Positions 42,995-52,404 of a DNA stretch of 64,000 nt are shown piece after piece. This DNA comes from Ancylobacter sonchi (GTDB lineage: Bacteria; Pseudomonadota; Alphaproteobacteria; Rhizobiales; Xanthobacteraceae). The stretch lies in assembly GCF_018390695.1 (NCBI RefSeq), contig NZ_JAHBGF010000028.1, positions 620,001-684,000 on the forward strand. Direction: 5' to 3'. Every line of letters begins with the position of its first letter. Within the stretch, counting starts at the first letter, position 1. Made by a program: the position numbers and the translations under genes. The notes under the pieces are model-generated. The model was not told the DNA's origin and made no database searches. It was given only the letters and a program-made list of their open reading frames with translations.

Positions 42995-45967
42995 CTATTC
43001 GGCGGCCTCCAGCCGGCGCCCCTCGCCTACCCGCGCCGCCGCCACGCTCGCCGCCAGCACCTGGACGACGTGAACCGCCTCGCGGGCGGCGCCGTCATGG
43101 ATCTGGTGGCGACAGGAGGTGCCGTCGGCGACGATCAGCGTGCCCGGCCCGGCCTTGCGCACCGCCGGCAGCAGTGACAGCTCGGCCATGGCGAGCGAGG
43201 TGTCGATGGTCTCGGCGTGATAGCCGAAGGCCCCGGCCATGCCGCAGCAGCTACTCTCCACCACCTCCACCGCAAGGCCCGGCACCAGCCGCAGCGCCTT
43301 CTCCACCGCCCCCATGGCGCCGAAGGATTTCTGGTGGCAGTGGCCGTGCAGCAGCGCGGTGTCCGCCACCGGCGCCAGAGGCAGTTGGAAGCGGCCGGCA
43401 TCGATCTCGCGGGCGATGAACTCCTCGATCAGCAGCGCATGGGCGGCAAGGCGCTGCGTCGCCTCGCCCGGCAGCAGGGAGGGCAATTCGTCGCGGAAGG
43501 CGAGCAGGCAGCTCGGTTCCAGCCCGATGACGGGGACGCCGCGCGCGACGAGGGGCGCGTAGGTGTCGATCACCCGCCGCGCCTCCGCCCTCGCCTCCTC
43601 GACGAGACCGGCGGACAGGAAGGTGCGCCCGCAGCACAGCGGCTGCGACCGGCCATCGACCGGGCGCGGCAGATGCACGCGATAGCCGGCGGCGGTGAGC
43701 ACGGCGAGCGCGGCGTCGAGGTTCTCGCTCTCGAACCAGCGATTGAAGGTGTCGGCGAACAGCACCACCTCGCGGCCGTCAGCCGGGCCGACGGCAAGCG
43801 CGCCCTCGCGGAAACCGTCCGAGCGCCAGCGCGGCAGGCTGCGCCGGGCGCTGAACTGCGCCAGCTTTTCCGAGAGCTTCGCCGCGCCCGGCAATCGGTC
43901 GCGCAGATTCATCAGCCACGGCACGCGGGAGGCGAGCCCGGCATAGCGCGGCAGATAGGCGACGAGGCGCTGATGGAGGTTGATGCCCTTCGCCTTCGCC
44001 CGCGCCGCCAGCACCTCGATCTTCATCTTGGCCATGTCGACGCCGGTCGGGCATTCGCGCCGGCAGCCCTTGCAGGAGACGCATAGCTTCAGCGTCTCCA
44101 TCATCTCGTCGGAGGCGAGCGCATCAGGGCCGAGTCGGCCGGAAATGGCGAGCCGCAACGTGTTGGCGCGCCCGCGCGTCACGTCGCGCTCGTCGCGGGT
44201 GACGCGGTAGCTCGGGCACATCACGCCGCCCGCCGCCTTGCGGCAGGCGCCGTTGTTGTTGCACATCTCGATGGCGCCCTGCAGGCCGCCGCCCTCGCCG
44301 GAATAGCCGGTCCAGTCGAGCGCCGCGCGGATCGGCTCCACTTTGTAGTCGGGTGCGTAGCGGAACAGCGAGCGGTCGTCGAATTTCGGCCCGCGGACGA
44401 TCTTGCCGGGATTGTAGAGCCCGGCCGGGTCGAAGCGGTCCTTCACCTCCTCGAAAGCGCGGGTGAGCCGCGAGCCGAACATCGCCTCGTGGAACTCCGA
44501 GCGCACGATGCCGTCGCCATGCTCTCCGGAATGCGAGCCCTTGTATTCGCGCACCATGGCGAAGGCTTCCTCGGCGATGGCGCGCATCGCCTTGACGTCC
44601 TTCTCCTGCCGCAGGTTAAGCACCGGGCGGACATGCAGGCAGCCTTCGGAAGCGTGGGCGTACCAGGTGCCGCGGGTGCCGTTCCTCTCGAACACCTCTG
44701 TCAGCCGCGCCGTGTAGTCGGCGAGGTGTTCGAGCGGCACCGCGCAGTCCTCGACGAAGGAGACCGGCTTTCCCGCCTGCTTCATCGACATCATGATGTT
44801 GAGGCCGGAGGTGCGCACATCGGCGATGGCGGCCTGCAGGCCGGCCTCGCGCACCGGCACGACACCGCCCCATCGGGCGCCGTCGCGATCCCAGCCGAAG
44901 CCGAGATCGCCCATGGTGTCGGCAAGCAGCTTCAGCCGCCGCTCATTCTCCGCCTCGTCCTCGGCGAACTCGACCAGCAGGATCGCTTCCGGTCTGCCCT
45001 GCACGAACTGCTTCAGCGTCGCCTGGAACATCGGGATCTCGCTCGCCAGCGCGAGCAGGGTGGCGTCGACCAGCTCCACCGCGATGGGTTTCAGCTTCAC
45101 CAGATGCTGCGCCGCGTCCATCGCCGCGTAGAAGCTGCCGAAATGGCAGGCGCCGATCACCTTCTTGCCGATCAACGGCCAGAGCTTGAGCTCGACCCGC
45201 GTCGAATAGGCGAGCGTGCCCTCCGAGCCGACGAGGATATGGGCGAGGTTGGTGCCGCGCTGGTCCGGCACCAGCGCGTCGAGATTGTAGCCGCCGACCC
45301 TGCGCTGCACCTGCGGGAAGCGGGCAGCCACCTCGCCGGCCTCGCGGCGGCCTATGTCGAAGAGGTCGCGCGCTAGCGGCGCCAGCGACGAGTCCGGAGG
45401 CAGGCCGGCGAGGTTGTGGTCCACCGGCCCGAAATGCGCCGGCGTGCCGTCCGCCAGCACGGCGTCGATGGACAGCACGTTGTCGCGCATGGTGCCGTAG
45501 CGCAGCGAGCGGCCGCCGCAGCTGTTGTTGCCGGCCATGCCGCCAATGGTAGCGCGCGAGGCGGTCGACACGTCGACCGGAAACCACAGGCCGTGCGGCT
45601 TCAGGGCGCGGTTGAGATCGTCGAGCACGATGCCCGGCTCGACGACGCAGCGCCGTCCGGCCACGTCGAGATCGAGGATGCGGTTCAGGTGCTTCGAGCC
45701 GTCGACGATCAGCGATTCGTTGATGGTCTGGCCGCATTGCGAGGTGCCGCCACCGCGCGCGGTGACCGGAATGCCCTCGGCGCGGGCCAGCGCGATGGCG
45801 CGCTCTGCCTCCTCGACGCTGCGCGGCACCACCACGCCCAGCGGCATGATCTGGTAGAACGAGGCGTCCGTGGCGTAGCGGCCGCGATTGAAGCGGTCGA
45901 ACCACACATCCCCCGACATTTCCGCCTTCAGGCGCCGTTCCAGTCCCGGCGCCAGCCGTGCCGCCAT
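42995..45967 (-). CDS. FAD- and [4Fe-4S]-containing D-2-hydroxyacid dehydrogenase (YdiJ/GlcDF-like fusion)
   Basis: A 990-residue fusion. An FAD-binding PCMH domain is at about residues 40-270 (VTARGGGTSQCGQTINESLIVDGSKHLNRI, ATIGGMAGNNSCGGRSLRYGTMRDNV). The FAD-linked oxidase C-domain follows to about 530. A dicluster ferredoxin region has CNNNGACRKAAGGVMCPSYR and CVSCKGCRRECPTG. Two CCG-type domains (CCGRTFLSAGL, SSCCGMAGAFG) end the protein. Relatives such as YdiJ oxidise D-2-hydroxyglutarate or D-lactate and pass electrons to the respiratory chain at the membrane face. It is transcribed alone, divergent from the class V aminotransferase across 180 bases. The neighbouring carboxylate transporters fit uptake of a hydroxy acid. 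The exact substrate is inference. Confidence 0.9.
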   Translation of the reverse strand: MAARLAPGLERRLKAEMSGDVWFDRFNRGRYATDASFYQIMPLGVVVPRSVEEAERAIALARAEGIPVTARGGGTSQCGQTINESLIVDGSKHLNRILDLDVAGRRCVVEPGIVLDDLNRALKPHGLWFPVDVSTASRATIGGMAGNNSCGGRSLRYGTMRDNVLSIDAVLADGTPAHFGPVDHNLAGLPPDSSLAPLARDLFDIGRREAGEVAARFPQVQRRVGGYNLDALVPDQRGTNLAHILVGSEGTLAYSTRVELKLWPLIGKKVIGACHFGSFYAAMDAAQHLVKLKPIAVELVDATLLALASEIPMFQATLKQFVQGRPEAILLVEFAEDEAENERRLKLLADTMGDLGFGWDRDGARWGGVVPVREAGLQAAIADVRTSGLNIMMSMKQAGKPVSFVEDCAVPLEHLADYTARLTEVFERNGTRGTWYAHASEGCLHVRPVLNLRQEKDVKAMRAIAEEAFAMVREYKGSHSGEHGDGIVRSEFHEAMFGSRLTRAFEEVKDRFDPAGLYNPGKIVRGPKFDDRSLFRYAPDYKVEPIRAALDWTGYSGEGGGLQGAIEMCNNNGACRKAAGGVMCPSYRVTRDERDVTRGRANTLRLAISGRLGPDALASDEMMETLKLCVSCKGCRRECPTGVDMAKMKIEVLAARAKAKGINLHQRLVAYLPRYAGLASRVPWLMNLRDRLPGAAKLSEKLAQFSARRSLPRWRSDGFREGALAVGPADGREVVLFADTFNRWFESENLDAALAVLTAAGYRVHLPRPVDGRSQPLCCGRTFLSAGLVEEARAEARRVIDTYAPLVARGVPVIGLEPSCLLAFRDELPSLLPGEATQRLAAHALLIEEFIAREIDAGRFQLPLAPVADTALLHGHCHQKSFGAMGAVEKALRLVPGLAVEVVESSCCGMAGAFGYHAETIDTSLAMAELSLLPAVRKAGPGTLIVADGTSCRHQIHDGAAREAVHVVQVLAASVAAARVGEGRRLEAAE

Positions 45968-46032
45968 GGTGCTTGCTCCCTGCTACCGCGCTCTTCATGT
46001 CGCGAACGACATCGGCGGGCTTGACTGCATTC

Positions 46033-46055
46033 TGCATTCATAATTCATTTGTGCA
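46033..46055. promoter_or_regulatory. AT-rich element in the dehydrogenase/aminotransferase divergent promoter
   Basis: GCATTC-A-TAATT followed by CATTTGTGCA, bounded by TGCA at both ends (46033-46055). The site at 52405-52428 has the same beginning (GCATTC-G-TAATT) and end (TTGTGCA). It lies between the FAD/Fe-S dehydrogenase (minus) and the class V aminotransferase (plus). It is a likely shared operator or activator site. Confidence 0.5.
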
Positions 46056-46147
46056 AGAGGTCACGGATCGGGAAGCTCGGTTCCCACCGGATGGAAAGGA
46101 TGGCCGAAGGCGCGGGGACCGCCGCGCGGCCAAGGGAGAACACGCCG

Positions 46148-47353
46148 ATGTCCAGCAATGCCGCCCGTGTCGCGGGTCGCCATTTCCTTCAGATCCCCGG
46201 CCCGACGCCGGTGCCGGACCGCATCCTGCGGGCCATGGACATGCCGACCATCGATCACCGCGGGCCGGAGTTCCAGAAGCTCGGCAAGCGCGTGCTGGAA
46301 GGCATGAAGACGATCTTCAAGACCGCCAATCCAGTGATCATCTATCCCGCCTCCGGCACCGGGGCGTGGGAGGGCGCGCTCGCCAACGTGCTGTCGCCCG
46401 GCGACAAGGTGCTGATGTTCGAGACCGGGCATTTCGCCACGCTGTGGAAGAACATGGCGCTGAAGCTCGGCCTGAAGCCGGAGTTCATCGCCTCCGACTG
46501 GCGCATCGGCGCCGATGCCGACGCCATCGAGGCGCGGCTGCGCGAGGACAAGGCGCACGAGTTCAAGGCGGTCTGCGTCGTCCATAATGAGACCTCGACC
46601 GGCTGCATCTCGCGCATCGACGAGGTACGCCGGGCGATCGACGCCGCCGGCCATCCGGCGCTCTTGATGGTCGACACCATCTCGTCGCTGGCCTCGATCG
46701 ACTACCGCCATGACGAATGGGGCGTCGATGTCACCGTCTCCGGCTCGCAGAAGGGGTTGATGCTGCCGCCCGGTCTGTCCTTCAACGCCATTTCCGACAA
46801 GGCGCTGGCGGCGGCGAAGGCCTCGACCATGCCCAAGCTGTTCTGGTCCTGGGAGGAGATGCTGCCGCACAACGCCAAGGGCTTCTTCCCCTACACGCCC
46901 GGCACCAACCTGCTCTACGGCCTCGCCGAAGCGATCGACATGCTGCACGAGGAAGGGCTCGGCAACGTGTTCGCCCGCCACGACCGCCATGCCGAGGCGA
47001 CGCGCCGCGCCGTGCGGGCCTGGGGCCTCGAGGTGCTGTGCCGCGACCCGAAGTATTATTCCTCCTCGCTCACCGCGGTGCTGATGCCCGACGGCCACGA
47101 CGCCGACGCCTTCCGTGAGAAGACGCTCGACCATTTCGACATGTCGCTCGGCACCGGCCTCACCAAGCTCGCCGGCCGGGTGTTCCGCATCGGCCATCTC
47201 GGCGACACCAACGATCTGACCATTCTCGGCGCGCTGTCCGGGGTGGAGATGGGGCTGTCGGTGGCCGGCGTGCCGCACAAGAAGGGCGGCGTGCAAGCCG
47301 CCATGGACTATCTCACCGACTGCGCGGTGAAGCCGCTGCAAGCGGCCGCGTAA
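46148..47353 (+). CDS. Class V aminotransferase, serine-glyoxylate/alanine-glyoxylate type
   Basis: A 401-residue fold-type I PLP enzyme. It has the N-terminal LQIPGPTPVPDRILRAMDMPTIDHRGPEF, the cofactor cup PASGTGAWEGAL, HNETSTG, the Asp in LLMVDTISSLASID and the Schiff-base Lys in VTVSGSQKGLMLPPGLSF. Family members transfer the amino group of serine, alanine or aspartate to glyoxylate. The ATG at 46148 follows GGGAGA. It is divergent from the FAD/Fe-S dehydrogenase and is followed after 108 bases by a GntR gene. A role in glyoxylate or hydroxypyruvate metabolism fed by the local transporters is plausible. Confidence 0.9.
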   Translation: MSSNAARVAGRHFLQIPGPTPVPDRILRAMDMPTIDHRGPEFQKLGKRVLEGMKTIFKTANPVIIYPASGTGAWEGALANVLSPGDKVLMFETGHFATLWKNMALKLGLKPEFIASDWRIGADADAIEARLREDKAHEFKAVCVVHNETSTGCISRIDEVRRAIDAAGHPALLMVDTISSLASIDYRHDEWGVDVTVSGSQKGLMLPPGLSFNAISDKALAAAKASTMPKLFWSWEEMLPHNAKGFFPYTPGTNLLYGLAEAIDMLHEEGLGNVFARHDRHAEATRRAVRAWGLEVLCRDPKYYSSSLTAVLMPDGHDADAFREKTLDHFDMSLGTGLTKLAGRVFRIGHLGDTNDLTILGALSGVEMGLSVAGVPHKKGGVQAAMDYLTDCAVKPLQAAA

Positions 47354-47461
47354 GCCGCATCGCCCCGGCTAGCTTGCGAAATTTGCCGGCCGGGGCAATT
47401 TATGAGCGAATCGTCGCTCCTCCGTTCACTCGCGTGGCGGGCATCGAGAGTAGATCGTCGC

Positions 47462-48148
47462 ATGGTGCCGTCCGAAACCGCCCTCATTCCGCGCCGCAGC
47501 CTGCATCATGAGCTGGCCTCCCAGCTGCGCGACATGATGGTGCGCGGCGACCTCAAGGCCGGCGACAAGATCAACGAGCAGGCGCTGTGCCAGCGCTTCG
47601 GAGTCTCGCGCACCCCGCTGCGCGAGGCGCTGAAGGTGCTCGCCAGCGACGGGCTGGTGATTCTCGCCCCCAATCGCGGCGCCAGCGTCGCCCGCATCAG
47701 CCCCGGCGAGGTCTACGAGCTGTTCCCGATCATGGGCGCGATGGAGGCTCTGGCCGGCGAGACCGCCTGCGCCCGCGCCACCGACGCCGACATTGCCGGC
47801 GTGCAGGCGCTGCACGACGAGATGCTGGCCTTCTACCGCGCCGGCGACCCCGCCGGTTATCTGCGGCTCAACCGCCAGATCCACGAGAGCTTCTTCGAGA
47901 TCGCCGGCAACGCCTCGCTCACCCAGCTCTACCGGACGCTGATGGTGCGCATCCACGCCGTCCGGTTCACCGCCCAGAAATCGATGGAGCGCTGGCGCGA
48001 GGCGGTCGAGGACCATGAAGAGATGATGGCCGCGCTGAAGGCGCGCGACGGCGCCCGGCTCGGCGCCATCCTCAAGGAGCACCTGCGCCACAAGGCGGCG
48101 ATGGTGCTGGAAGCCTTGAGCCAGCTCGATACCGAAGCCGCCGAGTAG
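47462..48148 (+). CDS. GntR-family regulator, FCD subfamily (next to tctC of system 2)
   Basis: A 228-residue regulator. The winged helix is LHHELASQLRDMMVRGDLKAGDKINEQALCQRFGVSRTPLREALKVLASDGLV (residues about 14-68), and the FCD domain is at about 80-220 with NRQIHESFFEIAGN and VEDHEEMMAALKARDGARL, the His/Asp residues of the metal or ligand site. An in-frame ATG at 47402 would add 20 residues. It is close in sequence to the GntR at 51615-52358 (for example both have HESFFEIAGNAS or HEAFFTLAGNAT), which suggests paralogues sharing related DNA sites in this region. Confidence 0.88.
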   Translation: MVPSETALIPRRSLHHELASQLRDMMVRGDLKAGDKINEQALCQRFGVSRTPLREALKVLASDGLVILAPNRGASVARISPGEVYELFPIMGAMEALAGETACARATDADIAGVQALHDEMLAFYRAGDPAGYLRLNRQIHESFFEIAGNASLTQLYRTLMVRIHAVRFTAQKSMERWREAVEDHEEMMAALKARDGARLGAILKEHLRHKAAMVLEALSQLDTEAAE

Positions 48149-48257
48149 CGTCTCTCCCACGCAGGTTCCCCTCCGCGATCGCAGCGCTTCCAGCGCGGCG
48201 CGTACTCCCGTGCGCGCCGAGCTGGTCTGTTTGGAAGTCGCGCAGAAAACGTAATCT

Positions 48258-48270
48258 GTAATTATTGATT
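48258..48270. promoter_or_regulatory. GTAATTATTGATT element upstream of tctC (system 2)
   Basis: Thirteen bases identical to a stretch upstream of the CoA-transferase gene (52411-52423). It lies 81-93 bases before tctC2 in a short AT-rich island of an otherwise GC-rich gap, consistent with a regulator site. Confidence 0.55.
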
Positions 48271-48350
48271 TGAAATGAGCGATGCGATAGCGTCGCCTCA
48301 ATAAGTGCGGACAGCCACGATCCGCCCAACAAATCCAATGGGAGAGACTG

Positions 48351-49355
48351 ATGCCGAAACACGCCCTTACTGCGCTTGCGCTCTGCCTCGGCCTTGCCGC
48401 GCCAAGCGTTGCCCTCGCCGAGTGGAAGCCCAATCGTCCGGTGGAGTTCGTGGCGGCGGCCGGCCCCGGCGGCGGCACCGACACCTTCGCCCGCGTGGTG
48501 CAGTCGGCACTCAGCAAGAACGAATTGCTGACCACGCCGATCATCGTCAGCAACAAGGCCGGCGGTTCCGGCGCCGAGACCTTCATCTATGCCAAGACGA
48601 ACAAGAGCGATCCCTACAAGCTGTATTTCGGCACGCAGGACGCCTATGTGCTGCCGCTCGCCAACAAACTGTCCTACAGCCTGAAGGATCTCACCCCGAT
48701 CGCCGCGATGGTGTTCGATCCCTTCATCCTGTGGGTGAACCCCAAGACCTCCGGCATCGAGGACGTGAAGGGCTTCATCGCCAAGGCCAAGGAAGCCCCC
48801 GGCCAGCTCAAGCTCGGCGGCGCCAAGGCGAAGGAAGCCGACGAGACGCTGATGACGCTCATCGAATATTCGACCGGCGTCGACCTCACCTACATCCCCT
48901 ACAAGAGCGGCAGCGAGGCGGCGATCCAGGTCGCCGGCGGCCACATCACCGCCAACGTCAACAATCCCAGCGAGAGCGTCGAACAGTGGAAGGCCGGCGT
49001 GCAGAAGCCGCTCTGCGTGTTCGAGAATGAGCGCCTCGCCGACACCACCGTGATCGCCGACGGCATGTCCTGGCACGACGTGCCGACCTGCAAGGAGGCT
49101 GGCATCGCCGTCGACAGCTTCGCCCAGCCGCGCACCATCTGGGCGGCGGCGGACCTGCCGCCGGAGGCCCTCGCCTATTACACCGACCTGTTCACCAAGG
49201 CGGCGGCGGCCCCCGAGTTCAAGTCCTATCAGGAGCGCGGCGCGCAGATCCCGCGCCTGCTGACCGGCGACGCCTTCAAGGACTTCATCAAGAAGCACGA
49301 GGCGAGCTACGCCGAGATCTACAAGCGGAACGGCTGGCTGCGCGCCGAGCAGTGA
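48351..49355 (+). CDS. tctC: Tripartite tricarboxylate transporter substrate-binding protein TctC/Bug (system 2)
   Basis: A 334-residue periplasmic protein. A signal peptide (MPKHALTALALCLGLAAPSVALA) is followed by the Bug motifs RPVEFVAAAGPGGGTDTFARV and LKLGGAKAKEADETLM with IPYKSGSEAAIQVAGGHI. It heads the second tctCBA operon, with tctB 108 bases downstream. It is similar throughout to the TctC of system 1, including the unusual short start of the mature protein (EWKPNRPVEF against AWQPTKPVEI). It captures the ligand in the periplasm for TctAB. Confidence 0.9.
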   Translation: MPKHALTALALCLGLAAPSVALAEWKPNRPVEFVAAAGPGGGTDTFARVVQSALSKNELLTTPIIVSNKAGGSGAETFIYAKTNKSDPYKLYFGTQDAYVLPLANKLSYSLKDLTPIAAMVFDPFILWVNPKTSGIEDVKGFIAKAKEAPGQLKLGGAKAKEADETLMTLIEYSTGVDLTYIPYKSGSEAAIQVAGGHITANVNNPSESVEQWKAGVQKPLCVFENERLADTTVIADGMSWHDVPTCKEAGIAVDSFAQPRTIWAAADLPPEALAYYTDLFTKAAAAPEFKSYQERGAQIPRLLTGDAFKDFIKKHEASYAEIYKRNGWLRAEQ

Positions 49356-49463
49356 GGCACTTCGAGATCGTCCCGCGCTCGTTCCCCCCCCGCGGGCGAT
49401 CCCCTTGCGGACGGCGCACGGTCGCCGTCCGTCCTTCCCTCCCGCCGCGTCGGAGTGAGGCAT

Positions 49464-49970
49464 ATGGATATTTCGCGCAGCACCATGGACATCGCCGCCG
49501 CCTGCGTCACCGCCGCCGTCGGCGCGGTGGTCTGCTACGGCGCCACGCTGAACGGCTTCGCCTGGGGGCCTTCCGGGCCGGAGCCCGGCTATTTCCCCTT
49601 CTATGTCGGCTGCCTGATCATTCTCGGCAGCGCCGGCACCATCGTGCAGACGCTGCTGCGCCGTAACGCGGCGGGGCACACGGCCGGACATGCCGACGCG
49701 GATTCCTTCCTGGACGGCGAGCGGCTGCGCACCATCGTCGCCTTCTTCCTGCCGATCGTCGCCATGGTCGCCGTCTCGGCCTGGCTCGGCCTCTATATCG
49801 GCATGGGCCTCTACATCTTCTACGCCCTGCGCGTCGCCGCCGGCTTCCGCACCCTCTCCTCGCTGCTGGCGGCACTGGCGGTGGTGGCGGTGAACTTCGT
49901 CATCTTCGAGAAGCTGTTCATGGTCCCGCTGCTCAAGGGACCGATCCTCGAAGCCTTCGGCATCTACTGA
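49464..49970 (+). CDS. tctB: Tripartite tricarboxylate transporter small permease TctB (system 2)
   Basis: A 168-residue, four-segment membrane protein with the TctB patterns AWGPSGPEPGYFPFYVGCLIILGSAG and the end PLLKGPILEAFGIY. The ATG at 49464 has GGAGTGAGG upstream. It sits between tctC2 and tctA2, with 28 bases to the latter. A hydrophilic loop of about 30 residues separates segments 2 and 3. Confidence 0.9.
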   Translation: MDISRSTMDIAAACVTAAVGAVVCYGATLNGFAWGPSGPEPGYFPFYVGCLIILGSAGTIVQTLLRRNAAGHTAGHADADSFLDGERLRTIVAFFLPIVAMVAVSAWLGLYIGMGLYIFYALRVAAGFRTLSSLLAALAVVAVNFVIFEKLFMVPLLKGPILEAFGIY

Positions 49971-49998
49971 CGAACAATAAAACATCGAGGGACGCGCC

Positions 49999-51531
49999 AT
50001 GGGCAATTTCGGGCAATTGATGGACGGCTTCGCCGTCGCACTCACCGCCCATCACCTGATGATCATGGTGATGGGCGTGCTTCTCGGGCTGGTGGTCGGC
50101 GTGCTGCCGGGCCTCGGCGCGCCGAACGGTGTGTCGCTGCTGCTTCCGCTCACCTTCACCATGGACCCGATCTCCGCCATCATCCTGCTGACCTCGATGT
50201 ATTGGGGCGCGCTGTTCGGCGGATCAACCACCTCCATCCTGTTCAACATTCCCGGCGAGCCCTCCTCGGTCGCCACCACCTTCGACGGCTACCCGCTGGC
50301 GAAGCAGGGACAGGCGGCGCGGGCGCTCACCCTCGCCTTCACCTCCGCCGGCATCGGCGCGCTGACCGGCGTGCTCGTGATTACCCTGCTGTCCGGCTGG
50401 GTGGCGAATTTCGCGCTGCGCTTCGGCGCGGCAGAGTATTTCGCCGTCTATTTCATGGCGTTCGCCAGCTTCATCGGTATGTCCGGCGGCTCGCCGTTCA
50501 AGACGCTGGTGTCGATGATGCTCGGCTTTGCCGCCGCCACCGTCGGCATCGACACCATTTCCGGCGAGGCGCGCCTCACCTTCGAGTTCGACGAGCTAAT
50601 CGGCGGCATCAGCTTCCTCATCGCCGTCATCGGCCTGTTCGGCCTCGGCGAGTTGCTGCTCACCATGGAAGAGGGGCTGAAGTTCGAGGGCGTGAAGGCC
50701 AAGCTCGACATCCGCGTCATCGCGCGCACCGTCGCCGAAGTGCCGCGCTACTGGGCGACGCTGATCCGCAGCGCGTTGATCGGCTGCTGGATGGGCATCA
50801 CGCCGGGCGGGCCGACCGCGGCCTCGTTCATGAGCTACGCGCTGGGGCGCCGCTTCTCCCGGCGCGGCCGCTTCTTCGGCAAGGGCGAGCCGGAAGGCAT
50901 CGTCGCGCCGGAGACCGCCGACCATTCCGCCGGCTCCTGCGCCCTGCTGCCCATGCTGGCGCTCGGCATTCCCGGCTCTGCCACCGCGGCGGTGATGATG
51001 GGCGGCCTGATGATCTGGGGCCTGTCGCCCGGGCCGATGCTGTTCACCTCGCAGCCGGACTTCGTGTGGGGCCTCATCGCCTCGATGTATATGGGCAACA
51101 TCATCGCCGTCGTGCTGGTGCTCGCCACCGTGCCGCTGTTCGCCTTCATCCTGCGCGCGCCCTTCACCGTGGTCGGGCCGCTGATCACCGTCGTCTGCGT
51201 CATCGGCGCCTATACGGTGGCGAACCACATGTTCGACGTCTGGCTGGCGCTCGGCTTCGGCATCGTCGGCTATGTGTTCAAGAAGCTCGACTACCCGCTC
51301 GCCCCGTTCGTGCTCGCCATGGTGCTGGGCGACAAGGCAGAGGATTCCTTCCGCCAGGCCATGCTGACCTCGGATGGCTCGCCGGCGATCTTCTTCTCCA
51401 ACGGCCTCGTCGCCACCATGATGGGCCTCGGCCTGCTGCTGCTGTGCCTGCCGGTGATCTCGGCCCTCATCAAGGGCGGCCGGGGGCCGAAGGACGGCAC
51501 CGCCGCCGCGCCGGAAGGGAGGTCGGCATGA
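49999..51531 (+). CDS. tctA: Tripartite tricarboxylate transporter large permease TctA (system 2)
   Basis: A 510-residue permease with both TctA signatures: VVGVLPGLGAPNGVSLLLPLTF near residue 35 and TPGGPTAASFMSYALGRRFSR near residue 254, plus LPMLALGIPGSATAAVMMGG. It is a clear paralogue of the TctA of system 1. The second motif has Pro for Ala (GGPTAAS against GGAIAAS). It is the last transporter gene, followed after 83 bases by a GntR regulator on the same strand, so autogenous control of the operon is likely. Confidence 0.93.
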   Translation: MGNFGQLMDGFAVALTAHHLMIMVMGVLLGLVVGVLPGLGAPNGVSLLLPLTFTMDPISAIILLTSMYWGALFGGSTTSILFNIPGEPSSVATTFDGYPLAKQGQAARALTLAFTSAGIGALTGVLVITLLSGWVANFALRFGAAEYFAVYFMAFASFIGMSGGSPFKTLVSMMLGFAAATVGIDTISGEARLTFEFDELIGGISFLIAVIGLFGLGELLLTMEEGLKFEGVKAKLDIRVIARTVAEVPRYWATLIRSALIGCWMGITPGGPTAASFMSYALGRRFSRRGRFFGKGEPEGIVAPETADHSAGSCALLPMLALGIPGSATAAVMMGGLMIWGLSPGPMLFTSQPDFVWGLIASMYMGNIIAVVLVLATVPLFAFILRAPFTVVGPLITVVCVIGAYTVANHMFDVWLALGFGIVGYVFKKLDYPLAPFVLAMVLGDKAEDSFRQAMLTSDGSPAIFFSNGLVATMMGLGLLLLCLPVISALIKGGRGPKDGTAAAPEGRSA

Positions 51532-51614
51532 TCGACTTTCCGATACCGGCGGTTCCCGCCTATTCTTCAACCGGGAAACGCACAGGCTCGCAGAAGCCGC
51601 CAGGAAAAGACCAT

Positions 51615-52358
51615 ATGTCCTCCGCCCCTATCGTCCGCCATTCGCTCCATGAATCCCTTGTCGCGCCGCTGCGCGAGATGATCCTGCAGGGCGAGCTGCG
51701 CCCGGGCGAAAAAGTGCCGGAGGAACAGCTGAGCGAGCGATTCGGCGTGTCGCGCACGCCGATCCGCGAGGCGCTGAAGGTGCTGGCGGCGGAAGGCGTG
51801 CTGCAGATCCTGCCGCATCGCGGCGCCATCGTCGCCCGGATCACCGAGGAGCAGATCGAGGAGCTGTTCCCGATCATGGCCTCGCTGGAGCGGCTCGCCG
51901 GCCTTTTGGCCTGCCAGAACGCCACCGACGCCGATATCGCGCGGGTGCGGGCGCTGCACGAGCGGATGCTGGAATGCTACGCGTCCGGCGACGAAATCGA
52001 GTATCTGCGCCACAACCGGTTGATCCACGAGGCGTTCTTCACCCTCGCCGGCAACGCCACACTCTCGGCCTTCTACCAGCAGATTCTCACCCGCATCCAC
52101 GCCTGCCGCTTCGTGGTGCGCAAGAACCGCGAGCACTGGCAGGCGGCGGTGGACGAGCACACGCAGATGATCGAGGCGCTGGAAGCGCGCGACGCGCCGC
52201 GCCTCGCCGCCCTGCTGGAGACCCACGTCACCGGCACCACGGCCGGCATCGCCCGCGCCTTCATCCGCCGCATCGACACCGATAGTGCACCGGCGGAAGC
52301 GTCGCCGGCCAAGCCCCGTGCGCGCGGCCGCCGCCTCTCGGGCGCCCTCACCGACTGA
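51615..52358 (+). CDS. GntR-family regulator, FCD subfamily (between tctA2 and the CoA-transferase)
   Basis: A 247-residue regulator. The winged helix LVAPLREMILQGELRPGEKVPEEQLSERFGVSRTPIREALKVLAAEGVLQ is at about residues 14-66. The FCD domain follows to about 222 with HNRLIHEAFFTLAGN and VDEHTQMIEALEARD, holding the candidate metal-binding residues. A basic C-terminal tail (KPRARGRRLSG) is unusual. The ATG at 51615 was chosen, with AGGAAAAG a few bases upstream. It is a paralogue of the GntR at 47462-48148. It probably controls the flanking tctCBA and CoA-transferase genes through the shared GTAATTATTGATT elements. Confidence 0.9.
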   Translation: MSSAPIVRHSLHESLVAPLREMILQGELRPGEKVPEEQLSERFGVSRTPIREALKVLAAEGVLQILPHRGAIVARITEEQIEELFPIMASLERLAGLLACQNATDADIARVRALHERMLECYASGDEIEYLRHNRLIHEAFFTLAGNATLSAFYQQILTRIHACRFVVRKNREHWQAAVDEHTQMIEALEARDAPRLAALLETHVTGTTAGIARAFIRRIDTDSAPAEASPAKPRARGRRLSGALTD

Positions 52359-52404
52359 CCGCATCGCCGCTTCGCGTCACCGTTCCCCTCGGGGAGCGGC
52401 TTCC

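Noticed and set aside
42995-45967. Possible defective first iron-sulfur cluster in the YdiJ-like dehydrogenase
   Set aside because: The CNNNGACRK...MCPSYR pattern is, as far as I know, normal for this fused FAD/Fe-S family, so it is not evidence of decay.
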